Made by a program: the position numbers and the translations under genes
The notes under the pieces: model-generated
The model's database searches: none
What the model was told of the DNA's origin: nothing
Seen by the model: only the letters and a program-made list of their open reading frames with translations
Source: an uncultured Bacilli bacterium
GTDB lineage: Bacteria > Bacillota_I > Bacilli_A > RF39 > UBA660
Length of the DNA: 61,228 nt
NCBI GenBank assembly: GCA_934089255.1
Contig: CAKOJI010000003.1
Span: 1-61,228, forward strand
Direction of reading: 5' to 3'
Shown here: in pieces, positions 33,590-42,525 of the stretch
Layout of the letters: each line of letters begins with the position of its first letter
Position numbering within the stretch: the stretch's first letter is position 1

Positions 33590-35683
33590 ATGAACAATGC
33601 TGTTAAAATAAATAAGTTTCTTGTAATTAGCATTGTTCTTTTATTTGGTTTAATAATAGGAAAATTAATATATGTTAGTGCAAGTACAAATATAGATGGA
33701 ATAAATATAAAAAAGTTTGCACTAAGTCGTACTACTGGGAATAAAATACTTTATGCATCGCGTGGGAGTATATTAGATTCTTCTGGTGAGGTGTTAGCAG
33801 AAAATGTTAATTCTTATACAGTAATTGCATATTTAGATCCAATTCGTACTACGAAAAAAAGTAATCCACAACACGTTGTTGATATAGATAAAACGGTTAG
33901 TGAGTTAGCACCAATTATTAATATGGATGAAGGAAGATTAAGAAATTTACTTAGTAGAGATGCTTATCAAGTTGAATTAGGTCCTGAAGGAAGGGGTATA
34001 AGTGAACTTGTTAAGGAAAAGATAGAAAAGTTAAAACTTCCAGGAATAGATTTTATTAAAGAGAGTAAAAGGTACTATCCTTATGGTTCTTTTGCTTCGT
34101 ATATTATTGGTTATGCTAAAAAAAATGATGATGGTGAAATTGTAGGTGAAATGGGAATTGAATCTCATTATAATGATGAGTTAACTGGAGAAAATGGTTA
34201 TTATAAATATCAAAAAGATGCTTATGGTTATAAAATAGCTAATACACCTGTGCAAGAAAAAAAGGCAAAAAATGGATATAATATTGAGTTAACAATAGAT
34301 TCTAATATACAGATGTATTTAGAAAATGCAATAAGTGATTTAGTAAATAATTATAGTACTGATTGGGTTACTATTACTGTTGCTGATGCAAAAACGGGAG
34401 CAATTGTTGGTAGTGCATCTAATCCTACGTTTGATCCAAATAAGTTAAATATTACTAATTATAATAATCCTTTAGTAGCATATACTTATGAACCAGGTAG
34501 TACTATGAAAATATTTAGTTTTGCATCAAGTATAGAAGAAGGTCTTTATAATGGCGATGAAACGTATAGTTCAGGTAAAATAATTGTAGATGATTATGAG
34601 ATAAAAGATTGGAATAACGAAGGATGGGGTAAAATTACTTATGATGTAGGTTTTACTTATTCATCTAACGTTGCTGCAACATTACTTGCACAGAAATTAA
34701 AGAAAGAAAAAATGTTAGATTATTATACTAAATTAGGATTTGGGCAAAAGACTGGTATAGAATTATATGGAGAAATGAAGGGTAAAGTTAATTTTATGTA
34801 TGCATCAGAACTTGCTGCTGCATCTTATGGACAAGGTATAACTGTTACTCCAATTCAAATGATTCAAAGTTTAACTTGTTTAACAAATAATGGGGTTACG
34901 GTTAAACCTTATGTAGTAAAAAGAATAACTGATCAAAATAATAAAGTAATTTATGAAACAGATAGGCAAGAATTAAATAAAGTTTACAGTAAAGAAACTA
35001 TAGAAAAAATTATTGATTTAATGGATAAAACTGTTAATGGTGAAGATAATGCTGCAACAGGTGTAGTTTATAAAACAAGTGAAGTTAGATTAATAGGTAA
35101 AACTGGTACTGCACAATATACTAGTGAAACTGGAGAATATACTAAAAATAGTACCAAAAATATTAGATCTTTCGCTGGTGTATTTCCAAAAGACAATCCA
35201 GAATATATTATATATGTTGCTATTAAAGATTTAGATGGTACTAGTAGAGTAATGGGTAATATGACAAAAAATATAGTAGAGTCTATTGCAAAATATAAAA
35301 ATTTAAGTGAAAGAGAAAGTAATAAAGATGAATCTAAATATGTTACTTTAAAATCTTATTTAAATAAAAATGTAGATAATGTAAAAGAAGAAATAGAGTC
35401 TTTAAATTTAATGCCAATTATTATTGGTGATGGAAATGTAGTTACTAATCAGTATCCTGTTAATAATAAAAATATTATAATAAATTCTAAAGTTTATTTA
35501 AAAACTAATGGAGAAAATATTAATATGATAGATATTTCTGGTTGGACAAGGACAGAAGTAATAACATTAATGAATTTTATGGGTGTTGATTATGAAATTA
35601 ATGGTACTGGAAAAGTAGTTAGTACTAATATTATGCCAGGTAATAAAATAAGTGAAAAACTTATTATAAATATGGAAGGATAG
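33590..35683 (+). CDS. Class B penicillin-binding protein with PASTA repeats (PBP2B/SpoVD-like)
   Basis: Transpeptidase that crosslinks septal peptidoglycan. One N-terminal helix (about 9-29), a dimerisation domain starting RGSILDSSGEVLAEN, then the catalytic domain: STMK with Ser near residue 304, SSN near 362, KTGT near 503. Two PASTA repeats fill about 580-697. Position after ftsL supports a divisome or spore-septum role. TGGGAGGTG ribosome site. Likely works with the SEDS protein at 4622-5707 (inference). Confidence 0.94.
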   Translation: MNNAVKINKFLVISIVLLFGLIIGKLIYVSASTNIDGINIKKFALSRTTGNKILYASRGSILDSSGEVLAENVNSYTVIAYLDPIRTTKKSNPQHVVDIDKTVSELAPIINMDEGRLRNLLSRDAYQVELGPEGRGISELVKEKIEKLKLPGIDFIKESKRYYPYGSFASYIIGYAKKNDDGEIVGEMGIESHYNDELTGENGYYKYQKDAYGYKIANTPVQEKKAKNGYNIELTIDSNIQMYLENAISDLVNNYSTDWVTITVADAKTGAIVGSASNPTFDPNKLNITNYNNPLVAYTYEPGSTMKIFSFASSIEEGLYNGDETYSSGKIIVDDYEIKDWNNEGWGKITYDVGFTYSSNVAATLLAQKLKKEKMLDYYTKLGFGQKTGIELYGEMKGKVNFMYASELAAASYGQGITVTPIQMIQSLTCLTNNGVTVKPYVVKRITDQNNKVIYETDRQELNKVYSKETIEKIIDLMDKTVNGEDNAATGVVYKTSEVRLIGKTGTAQYTSETGEYTKNSTKNIRSFAGVFPKDNPEYIIYVAIKDLDGTSRVMGNMTKNIVESIAKYKNLSERESNKDESKYVTLKSYLNKNVDNVKEEIESLNLMPIIIGDGNVVTNQYPVNNKNIIINSKVYLKTNGENINMIDISGWTRTEVITLMNFMGVDYEINGTGKVVSTNIMPGNKISEKLIINMEG

Positions 35684-35690
35684 GTGAAAT

Positions 35691-36242
35691 ATGAAAAATA
35701 AAAAGAAAGGAAAGAAGAAAAAAAAGTTTGATTTAAAAAAAATATTAAGTTCTTATAAAACTATAATATATATATCTTTTTTAATAAATATTATTTTAAT
35801 AGTTTTTACTTATTATACTGTTAGTAATAATAAGATATATAGTTTTAGTGGTAATGATGAATATATAGAAGTTAAAGATGGTTTAATAGCACTTAATACA
35901 GATATTAATTTACTTAATGGAAATAATATTAGTTATAAGTATAATGAAGATTATGATATTGTATCTTTTAAAATAGGTTATTATGTTATGGATAATGAAA
36001 AACTTGTTGAAATTATATCTAATAATATAAAGTTAGAATCAGATATTAAGTTAAGTGTATTATTTAATAATATTTCATCATTTAATGTATTTGAAAAAAA
36101 CAGTTCTAAAAATTACTTTACACCATATAAGAAGAAATTATTAGATGATGGATTATATTTAGTTTTTGAAGCAAAAACTAAGGATGGTAATTCTATAATG
36201 AGAAAAGTAAAAATGAATTTATCAAAAATATCTAAATTTTAA
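35691..36242 (+). CDS. Membrane-anchored protein of unknown function in the dcw operon
   Basis: 183 residues: a very lysine-rich cytoplasmic start (KNKKKGKKKKKFDLKK), one helix at ~26-45 (TIIYISFLINIILIVFTYYT), then an extracytoplasmic domain of mixed beta character. I recognise no domain. It lies 8 bp after the PBP gene, so it is probably co-transcribed and may help septal wall synthesis, but that is position only. ATAGGTGA ribosome site. Confidence 0.6.
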   Translation: MKNKKKGKKKKKFDLKKILSSYKTIIYISFLINIILIVFTYYTVSNNKIYSFSGNDEYIEVKDGLIALNTDINLLNGNNISYKYNEDYDIVSFKIGYYVMDNEKLVEIISNNIKLESDIKLSVLFNNISSFNVFEKNSSKNYFTPYKKKLLDDGLYLVFEAKTKDGNSIMRKVKMNLSKISKF

Positions 36243-36252
36243 ATTTTTGTAC

Positions 36253-36282
36253 TTGACTTAACGTGATAAGGTATAATATAAT
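36253..36282 (+). promoter_or_regulatory. Promoter of TasA-like gene 1
   Basis: TTGACT (36253-36258), an 18-bp spacer, TATAAT (36277-36282; overlapping an earlier TATAAT at 36272). The leader that follows, TTTTATTGTAGGAAAGGATG, is nearly the same as that of the TasA-like gene at 44943. Confidence 0.6.
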
Positions 36283-36309
36283 TTTATTGTAGGAAAGGAT
36301 GAAGGATTG

Positions 36310-37056
36310 ATGAATACAAGACAAAAATTAACTTTAGGAATTGCTGCCATATTTATGGTAACTTTAACTATAGTAGGTGTTACTTATGCATATTTCGTAA
36401 CTAGAGTTTCAGGAGATACAACAGAGTCAGTTGATATTAAAACTGCTACTGTTGGTTCTGTTGAATATGTTCCAGGAAATGGTACTGATGATAATGTTAA
36501 ATTAGAAAATGTATTACCAGGAACTATTCTTTATAAAACATTTAGTGTAAAAAATACTGAAAAAGACGTGAATGCTAATTCAAATTACAATGTTTTCTTA
36601 ACATCAACACCAACAGCTAATAAAGCACAATTTGTACATGGAACTGTACCAACTGATTGTTATAAAACTACTGCTGGAAATTCACTAGGAAAATCTGTTA
36701 CTGGTGATGGTACTGCTGATGTTACTGCAACTGCTACTTGTTTCGATGCTACAGCTTATAATAATGTTTATGTTACATTATATAAAGTAACTGCTGCTGA
36801 TGCTGCAAAATTTGCTGATGATGGTAAAACATTACCTGCAGATGTAACACTAGGAACTCCAGTATTTGCTGAAGCTAATCTTGCTGCTGCTGCTGGTATA
36901 GTAGATACTGCTGCTACTCAAGATTTAGCTAGTGATGTTCAAATTGCTGGAAATGCTACTGACTATTATGTATTAAAAGTTGAATACAAATCAGTTGATG
37001 GAAACCAAAATATTGAAAATTTAGCTGCTTTAACAATCAAAGCTAGTATTAAATAA
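36310..37056 (+). CDS. TasA/camelysin-like secreted protein 1
   Basis: 248 residues from the ATG (a TTG one codon earlier is also in frame). N-terminal hydrophobic segment ends VGVTYAYFVTRVSGDT, the shared motif of the three such proteins here. The mature part is Ala/Thr/Asp-rich, beta-rich, with two Cys (TDCYKT, TCFDAT). TasA and camelysin homologs form secreted fibres and are cut by SipW-type signal peptidase; no sipW is in the window. A strong promoter, optimised codons (many GCT) and its own terminator suggest high expression. Confidence 0.65.
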   Translation: MNTRQKLTLGIAAIFMVTLTIVGVTYAYFVTRVSGDTTESVDIKTATVGSVEYVPGNGTDDNVKLENVLPGTILYKTFSVKNTEKDVNANSNYNVFLTSTPTANKAQFVHGTVPTDCYKTTAGNSLGKSVTGDGTADVTATATCFDATAYNNVYVTLYKVTAADAAKFADDGKTLPADVTLGTPVFAEANLAAAAGIVDTAATQDLASDVQIAGNATDYYVLKVEYKSVDGNQNIENLAALTIKASIK

Positions 37057-37085
37057 AAATCAAATGAAAATTTGATTTTTTTTTT
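37057..37085 (+). terminator. Terminator of TasA-like gene 1
   Basis: AAATCAAAT / ATTTGATTT perfect stem starting after the stop codon, followed by ten T. Confidence 0.85.
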
Positions 37086-37094
37086 GTTTTATTA

Positions 37095-37123
37095 TTTACA
37101 AATAAAATATTAGATATTATAAT
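37095..37123 (+). promoter_or_regulatory. lon promoter
   Basis: TTTACA, a 17-bp spacer, TATAAT. No CIRCE or CtsR-type direct repeats were seen nearby. Confidence 0.65.
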
Positions 37124-37150
37124 AAAAATCAATTAGTTGGGAGGGAAAGT

Positions 37151-39421
37151 ATGAAAGAAAATTTACCAATACTACTGCTAAAGAAGTTAGTATTATTTCC
37201 TAACCAAGAAATTCGTTTAGAAATAAATAATGATGTATCTAAAAGTGGAATAGATGATGCTATAAAAAATTATAATTCTAATATATTAGTTATTAGTCCT
37301 ATAAATTTATTAGAAGAAAAACTTTGTACTAAAGATTTACCTAAAATAGGTGTTATAGGTAAAATCAAAACTAAAGTTAAGTTACCTAATAATAATTATA
37401 GAATTATAATAAAGGGACTTAATAGAGTACAAGTTTTAGAATATTTTCAAAATAATAATGGTACTTTAAAAAGTGAAGTAAAAAGATTGTATGTTAATAA
37501 TAAAGATGAAATATTAGAAACAGCATTAGTTAGAAAATTAAAAGAACTTATTAGTGAGTATATGTTAGTTAATAGTGAAGCTAGTAATTTAATTTCATCT
37601 ACTATAGAAACTGTAACTGATTTAGATTTACTAACTGATATAATAGTTACTTATTTACCAATGGATCAAAATAAGAAACTTTTATATATGAATGAGTTTG
37701 ATTATGTAAAAAGAGCAGAAAAGTTAATAAATGATATAAATATTGAATTAGAAGTATTAAATCTTGATACAAAAATAGATGATGAAATAAGAGAAAAGTT
37801 TGAAAAAGAACAAAGAGACTTTATATTAAAAGAAAAAATTAATAAGTTAAATAATGAATTAGGAATACTTACTGATAAACAATTAGAAGTTAATAATTAT
37901 AAAGAATTATTAAAAGAACTTAGTTTAACTGAAAAAACTAGAAAAAGATTTGAAAATGAAATTAAAAGGTATGAATATACTAATGATAATAATCCAGATG
38001 CAAGTGTTATTAGAAATTATTTGGAATGGGTTTTAAATTTACCTTGGGATAAATATTCTAAAGAAGAAACTAATTTAAAAAATATAAAGAAAAGTTTAGA
38101 TAAGACACATTATGGTTTAGAGAATATAAAAAGAAGAATATTAGAATTTGTTAGTATAAAAAAAATAAATAAAGATGTTTCTAGTCCTATATTATGTTTA
38201 GTAGGTCCTCCTGGTGTTGGTAAAACAACTTTGGGTATAAGTATTAGTGAGGCATTAAATCGTGAATTTTATAAGATTAGTGTTGGAGGGTTAAATGATT
38301 CTAGTGAGTTAGTAGGACATAGAAAAACGTTTTTAGGTGCTAATCCTGGTAAAATTATACAAGGAATAAATAAATGTGGTGCTTCTAATCCAGTTATTTT
38401 AATAGATGAAATTGATAAGATGAGTCATGATTTTAAAAGTGATCCTAGTAGTACGTTACTTGATATATTAGATGAATCTCAAAATAGTATGTTTATAGAT
38501 AATTATATAGAAGAACCATTTGATTTATCTAAAGTAATGTTTATATTAACTGCAAATGATATTAATGAAATACCGACTCCTTTAAAAGATAGATTAGAAA
38601 TAATAGAAATAAATTCATATACTGAGTATGAAAAACTTGATATTGCAAAGAAATATTTAATTCCAGATATTATATCTAAATATGGTATTGGTCATATTAC
38701 TTTTCTTGATGATGTGTTACTTTATATAATTGATAATTATACTAAAGAATCTGGTGTTAGAGAATTAGATAGAATATTAAAAAGATTAATTAGAAATTAT
38801 TGCTTAGATAATAAAAATACTAAAACTATAAAGTTAGATTATGTTAAAAAAATATTAGGAGAAACTAAGTATGTTAAAGAAGATTTAGTAAATCATAAGG
38901 GTGTTGTAAATAGTTTGGCGTGGACACCATATGGTGGTAATATTCAAAAAATAGAAACTATTATGTTTCCCGGTGATGGTAAAGTTATTACTACTGGTAA
39001 TGTACTTGATGTTTTAAAAGAAAGTATTACTGTTTCATTAAGTTTAATAAAATATAATAAATTTTATAAGGGTGATTTAAAAAAATATGATTTACATATA
39101 AATCTATTAAATGCTGGTATTAAGAAAGATGGTTCTAGTGGTGGTGTTGCAATAACAACTTCTATATTAAGTATATTAAAAAATAAAATTATAGATAGTA
39201 GTATTGCTATGACTGGTGAAGTTACTTTAAATGGTGATATATTAGCAGTTGGTGGTATAAAAGAAAAAATAATTGGTGCTTATAATAGTGATATTAAAAC
39301 TGTTTATATACCACTTAATAATAAAATAGATTTAGATTCTATACCTAGCAATATAAAGAGTGATCTTAATATAAAACTTGTTAGTAATTATAAAGAAGTT
39401 TACGATGATTTATTTAAATAA
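37151..39421 (+). CDS. lon: ATP-dependent Lon protease (LonA type)
   Basis: Cytosolic AAA+ serine protease for misfolded and regulatory proteins. N-terminal substrate domain starts LPILLLKKLVLFPNQEIRL; a coiled linker spans ~200-290; Walker A GPPGVGKTTLG near residue 354; Walker B VILIDEIDKM. Protease domain with catalytic Ser in KKDGSSGGVAI (~660) and Lys in GGIKEKIIGA (~702). 756 aa. No membrane segment, so not LonB. GGGAGGG ribosome site. Confidence 0.95.
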   Translation: MKENLPILLLKKLVLFPNQEIRLEINNDVSKSGIDDAIKNYNSNILVISPINLLEEKLCTKDLPKIGVIGKIKTKVKLPNNNYRIIIKGLNRVQVLEYFQNNNGTLKSEVKRLYVNNKDEILETALVRKLKELISEYMLVNSEASNLISSTIETVTDLDLLTDIIVTYLPMDQNKKLLYMNEFDYVKRAEKLINDINIELEVLNLDTKIDDEIREKFEKEQRDFILKEKINKLNNELGILTDKQLEVNNYKELLKELSLTEKTRKRFENEIKRYEYTNDNNPDASVIRNYLEWVLNLPWDKYSKEETNLKNIKKSLDKTHYGLENIKRRILEFVSIKKINKDVSSPILCLVGPPGVGKTTLGISISEALNREFYKISVGGLNDSSELVGHRKTFLGANPGKIIQGINKCGASNPVILIDEIDKMSHDFKSDPSSTLLDILDESQNSMFIDNYIEEPFDLSKVMFILTANDINEIPTPLKDRLEIIEINSYTEYEKLDIAKKYLIPDIISKYGIGHITFLDDVLLYIIDNYTKESGVRELDRILKRLIRNYCLDNKNTKTIKLDYVKKILGETKYVKEDLVNHKGVVNSLAWTPYGGNIQKIETIMFPGDGKVITTGNVLDVLKESITVSLSLIKYNKFYKGDLKKYDLHINLLNAGIKKDGSSGGVAITTSILSILKNKIIDSSIAMTGEVTLNGDILAVGGIKEKIIGAYNSDIKTVYIPLNNKIDLDSIPSNIKSDLNIKLVSNYKEVYDDLFK

Positions 39422-39453
39422 TGTAAAGTGTTGTTAAAATAAGTAAAATTTTA

Positions 39454-39497
39454 TTTACAAAAAAAAATTAAACCTTTATACTTTAAGAAGAAAGTAT
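39454..39497 (+). promoter_or_regulatory. Promoter with overlapping inverted repeat
   Basis: TTTACA (39454-39459), a 17-bp spacer, TATACT (39477-39482). A perfect 7-6-7 inverted repeat ATACTTT / AAAGTAT (39478-39497) covers the -10 and start site, so a repressor site or leader hairpin is possible. Confidence 0.55.
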
Positions 39498-39509
39498 GAG
39501 GGTTTTATA

Positions 39510-41024
39510 ATGGAAGAATTAAATGAGAAAAATACAAAATATTTTGTTGTTGCAATAATATTATTAATAGTACTAGGTATAATACTTATTATACATTTTA
39601 ATAATAAATCTCTTGTTTCTGGAGATAAAGATAAAGTAACTAGTACTACTAAAAAAACAACTGAAGTAAAAAAAGAAGAAACTACAACAACAACCACTAA
39701 AGTAGTTAGAGTAAGTAATACTAATAAAGACAATAATAAAGTAGTAAAAGAGACTAATGTTAGTAATGATAATTCAGTATATAAGAGTGTTATAGATGAA
39801 CATAGTAATATAATTTATAATTATAAATTGACTGATGAAATAACTAATGATGATAGAATAGTTAGTAAAAGTTTAGAACTTAATGATTATTTAAAAAATA
39901 ATAATGTTATAAGTTTATATGATATTTCTTTATATAATAATAATGTTAAGAAAGATGTAAAGAATTCTTTAATTGATATAAGTATTCCTATTACTAATAA
40001 TTTAATAGGGTATGATGAATATAAGATTATATATGTAAATGATGGTAGTATTAGTGATGAAGTATTTGATACTAAGGTAGAAAATGGATATATTAAGTTT
40101 ACTACAACACATTTATCTATGTATGGTGTTATTGGTATAAAAAATAATACTATAAATAATGATAAACAGGATGAAGTAAATGAACAAATAGATTTATCTA
40201 AAGTACAAGTAGAATTATATCAAAATAATAGTCTTATTAGTAATAGTGTGGATGTTTTAGCGAGTGTAAATGATGATATAAGTATTAAAGTTTTAAATGT
40301 TGATAGTAATACTAGTTATAAAGTATATTATGCTTTTAGAAATGATTATCAAGATTTAGAATATTTAGAGTTAAGTAATACAAAAATATTTAATAGTGTT
40401 AATACACCTAATAAGTTTAAATTATTAGTTAAGTTAGTTATAAATGATAGTGAAAAAGTATATGAGTTAAATACATTTAATATTTATGATAAAGTATTCT
40501 CATATGATAAGAATAAAGAAATTGATAGTGATATTACTGTTGGTGAAAAAGGGTTAGATAATAATTTTGAAGATATAAAAGAAAATGAAAATATAGCTAT
40601 TAAAGAAGAAACTAAAGATAATCAAAGTGAGATAGTTGATGAAGTAGAAAATAATTATAAAATAACTGTTAATGGAAATATTTATTTAGTTGATGAAACT
40701 GATATAAGTGATTTAGAAATGAATGGTTATCTTTATATAAATACAGATAAGGAAATTACTTTTAGTGATATAGATGGAAAGATAGATACTAAAGGTTTAT
40801 ATGAGATTAGAATTAATACTAAATATTTTAAAATAAATGGTGTTACGTATACTTATTTAGTTGAAGGAGATAGTATTTTAATAAAAGTAGTAGATGAAGA
40901 AACAAAAGAAGAAGTAATTAAAGATGATTTTAATGATGCTTTTATTAAAGATATTGAATTAAAGAAAAATGATAATGAAGGTATTATTATTGATTTAAAA
41001 GATAAAGAAACGGTTAAGGAATAG
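39510..41024 (+). CDS. Membrane-anchored extracytoplasmic protein
   Basis: 504 residues. One N-terminal helix (about 11-28), a Lys/Thr-rich spacer with runs of Thr (~40-70), then a domain ending NGYIKFTTTHLSMYGVIG that matches the penultimate domain of the NPKTSD protein at 6777-8234. The rest is acidic and beta-rich without a domain I can name. No sorting signal; it is held by the N-terminal anchor. Its own promoter and a terminator reaching into the last codons make it monocistronic. Confidence 0.65.
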   Translation: MEELNEKNTKYFVVAIILLIVLGIILIIHFNNKSLVSGDKDKVTSTTKKTTEVKKEETTTTTTKVVRVSNTNKDNNKVVKETNVSNDNSVYKSVIDEHSNIIYNYKLTDEITNDDRIVSKSLELNDYLKNNNVISLYDISLYNNNVKKDVKNSLIDISIPITNNLIGYDEYKIIYVNDGSISDEVFDTKVENGYIKFTTTHLSMYGVIGIKNNTINNDKQDEVNEQIDLSKVQVELYQNNSLISNSVDVLASVNDDISIKVLNVDSNTSYKVYYAFRNDYQDLEYLELSNTKIFNSVNTPNKFKLLVKLVINDSEKVYELNTFNIYDKVFSYDKNKEIDSDITVGEKGLDNNFEDIKENENIAIKEETKDNQSEIVDEVENNYKITVNGNIYLVDETDISDLEMNGYLYINTDKEITFSDIDGKIDTKGLYEIRINTKYFKINGVTYTYLVEGDSILIKVVDEETKEEVIKDDFNDAFIKDIELKKNDNEGIIIDLKDKETVKE

Positions 41025-41050
41025 ATATTAATAAAAAATATCTATTTTTT
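41021..41050 (+). terminator. Terminator overlapping the stop codon
   Basis: Perfect 9-bp stem ATAGATATT / AATATCTAT; the stop TAG is in the 5' arm. Confidence 0.8.
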
Positions 41051-41100
41051 TTAAAATAAAAAAGGAAATACAAAAAAATCGGTAATATTTATAGTAGGAG

Positions 41101-42159
41101 ATGGTTATTATAAAGAAGATTTATCCTACTTATTTAGAAATAGTTAATAGTAAAAATTTGTTATTTAATTTAAAGAATGATTGGACATTTAAAAATGTTT
41201 TTTTAAATAAAATATCTTTTAATTATGCATGTTATGTTTTTTCTGTTTTATTTAAATTTAATTATAATGATTTGTTAGAAAATTTACGTATTATTAGTGG
41301 AGAAATTCCTAGTGGTATAAGTGGAAATAATAATGCTTATACAGATATTATGTTTGAATATAAAAACATTAGAATAATATTAGAAATGAATTATAGCAAT
41401 AAAAAAGTACATATTAATAAGAATTATTATTATTTATTTTTAGAACATAGTAGTAGATTAAATAATAAAAATAATTATGATGAAAATTTAAAAACAATAT
41501 TAGTAAATATAGATTCTTATGATGTTTTAGGATTTGATGAAATGTTATATAATTCTAAATTGTTGTTTTCTTTATATAATAAGAATATATACAAAGGTAT
41601 AGAAATAATGCATATTAATCTTGATTATTTAAAAAATAAATATTATAATGAAGATGTACTAAATGAGTTTGAAAACTCAATGTTAATTTTTATAGAAAAT
41701 GATTATTATAAATTAAAAAAAATAATAAAAAGAAAGGATGTGCAAGATATTGTGGAATTTATGAATGGTTTAAAGTTTAATAAAAATGGAGTACCAACAT
41801 ATGATTATGATGAGTTTAAACGAATAGAAGAATTAGAAGGAATTAGAAATAAGGAACAGTTAGAAACAGAAAGAAAAATTTTAGAAAATGAAAAAAATGA
41901 ACTTGAAAATCAAAAGAGTGAAATAGAGACACAAAAAAGTGAAATAGAAACGCAGAAGAGTGAAATAGCAACACAGAAGAGTGAAATAGCAACACAGAAG
42001 AGTGAAATAGAAATACAGAAGAATGAGATTGAAACACAATTAAATGAAATTGAAAATAACAAGTTGGAACTTGCTAGAGAAATGAAAGAAGAAGGTTTTT
42101 CTGTAAATAAAATTCTTAAAATTACTAAGTTATCTAAAAATCAGATTATGATGTTATAA
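41101..42159 (+). CDS. Rpn/PDDEXK_2-family nuclease-transposase-like protein
   Basis: 352 residues. The N-terminal nuclease-like part has NDWTFKNVF and the core YTDIMFEYKNIRIILEMNYS, fitting D-x(n)-E-x-N/Q of the recombination-promoting nuclease family; the usual Gln/Lys is Asn here. The C-terminus EEGFSVNKILKITKLSKNQI is the typical family tail. Between them, seven 21-bp repeats encode a QKSEIET heptad coiled coil. The AGGAG ribosome-site core touches the ATG, which is too close for normal use; a downstream ATT or ATA (41107, 41110) may be the real start. No inverted repeats or partner genes suggest an intact mobile element. Confidence 0.7.
   Translation: MVIIKKIYPTYLEIVNSKNLLFNLKNDWTFKNVFLNKISFNYACYVFSVLFKFNYNDLLENLRIISGEIPSGISGNNNAYTDIMFEYKNIRIILEMNYSNKKVHINKNYYYLFLEHSSRLNNKNNYDENLKTILVNIDSYDVLGFDEMLYNSKLLFSLYNKNIYKGIEIMHINLDYLKNKYYNEDVLNEFENSMLIFIENDYYKLKKIIKRKDVQDIVEFMNGLKFNKNGVPTYDYDEFKRIEELEGIRNKEQLETERKILENEKNELENQKSEIETQKSEIETQKSEIATQKSEIATQKSEIEIQKNEIETQLNEIENNKLELAREMKEEGFSVNKILKITKLSKNQIMML
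41911..42057 (+). repeat. Seven tandem 21-bp repeats encoding a coiled coil
   Basis: Units begin at 41911, 41932, 41953, 41974, 41995, 42016 and 42037. Units three and four are identical; the last two are diverged. Each encodes one heptad like QKSEIET, so gains or losses keep the frame and change coiled-coil length. Confidence 0.85.
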
Positions 42160-42163
42160 AATA

Positions 42164-42189
42164 AAAAAAGCCGATTAAAATCGACTTTT
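42164..42189 (-). terminator. Terminator of the YjcZ-like gene
   Basis: On the minus strand AAAAGTCGATT pairs with AATCGGCTTTT (one G-U) and is followed by more T. On the + strand the same site has an A-C mismatch, so it mainly serves the minus strand. Confidence 0.65.
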
Positions 42190-42205
42190 CTAATAGATTT
42201 GTTTT

Positions 42206-42391
42206 TTAGTTTGCGTTGTTATTCCAAGTCCAACCTGCTCCGATTATAATTACTAATAAGATGAATAGAACGATCCATAATGCTGCACCCCATCCGTAAC
42301 CGTTTGTAGTTCCAGCATATGTTCCTCCTTGACAGCAAGGATTGTAGTTATAACCAGTGTTATAACCTCCATTATATCCGTAATAGTACAT
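42206..42391 (-). CDS. YjcZ-like small Gly/Tyr-rich spore protein
   Basis: 61 residues: a Tyr/Gly/Asn-rich start with repeated YNxGYN and a CC pair, then one hydrophobic segment WGAALWIVLFILLVIIIGAGW. The Gly-rich head plus ALxxVLFILLxIIGA helix matches the YjcZ family of small sporulation proteins. With SigE and SpoIIP in the window a spore-coat or mother-cell membrane role is plausible. GGAGGTAATA ribosome site on the minus strand. Could also be an unrelated small membrane protein. Confidence 0.6.
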   Translation of the reverse strand: MYYYGYNGGYNTGYNYNPCCQGGTYAGTTNGYGWGAALWIVLFILLVIIIGAGWTWNNNAN

Positions 42392-42525
42392 ATTATTACC
42401 TCCTAATCTATCTATTATAGTTTATTAACAAAGTAAAAAAAATGTTATTACAAATTAATTATTGTGTGTAAAATATATTGTAATACAAACGAATGTATGA
42501 TAAACTTTATATAGGATGTGATAAA

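Noticed and set aside
41843..42037. Minus-strand repetitive frame (HSSV repeats)
   Set aside because: Antisense of the 21-bp coiled-coil repeats of the Rpn gene.
41911..42057. CRISPR array
   Set aside because: The repeats are contiguous, in frame and 21 bp long with no spacers.
41101..42159. Intact transposon
   Set aside because: Only the Rpn-like gene is present; no terminal inverted repeats, target duplication or other transposase was seen.
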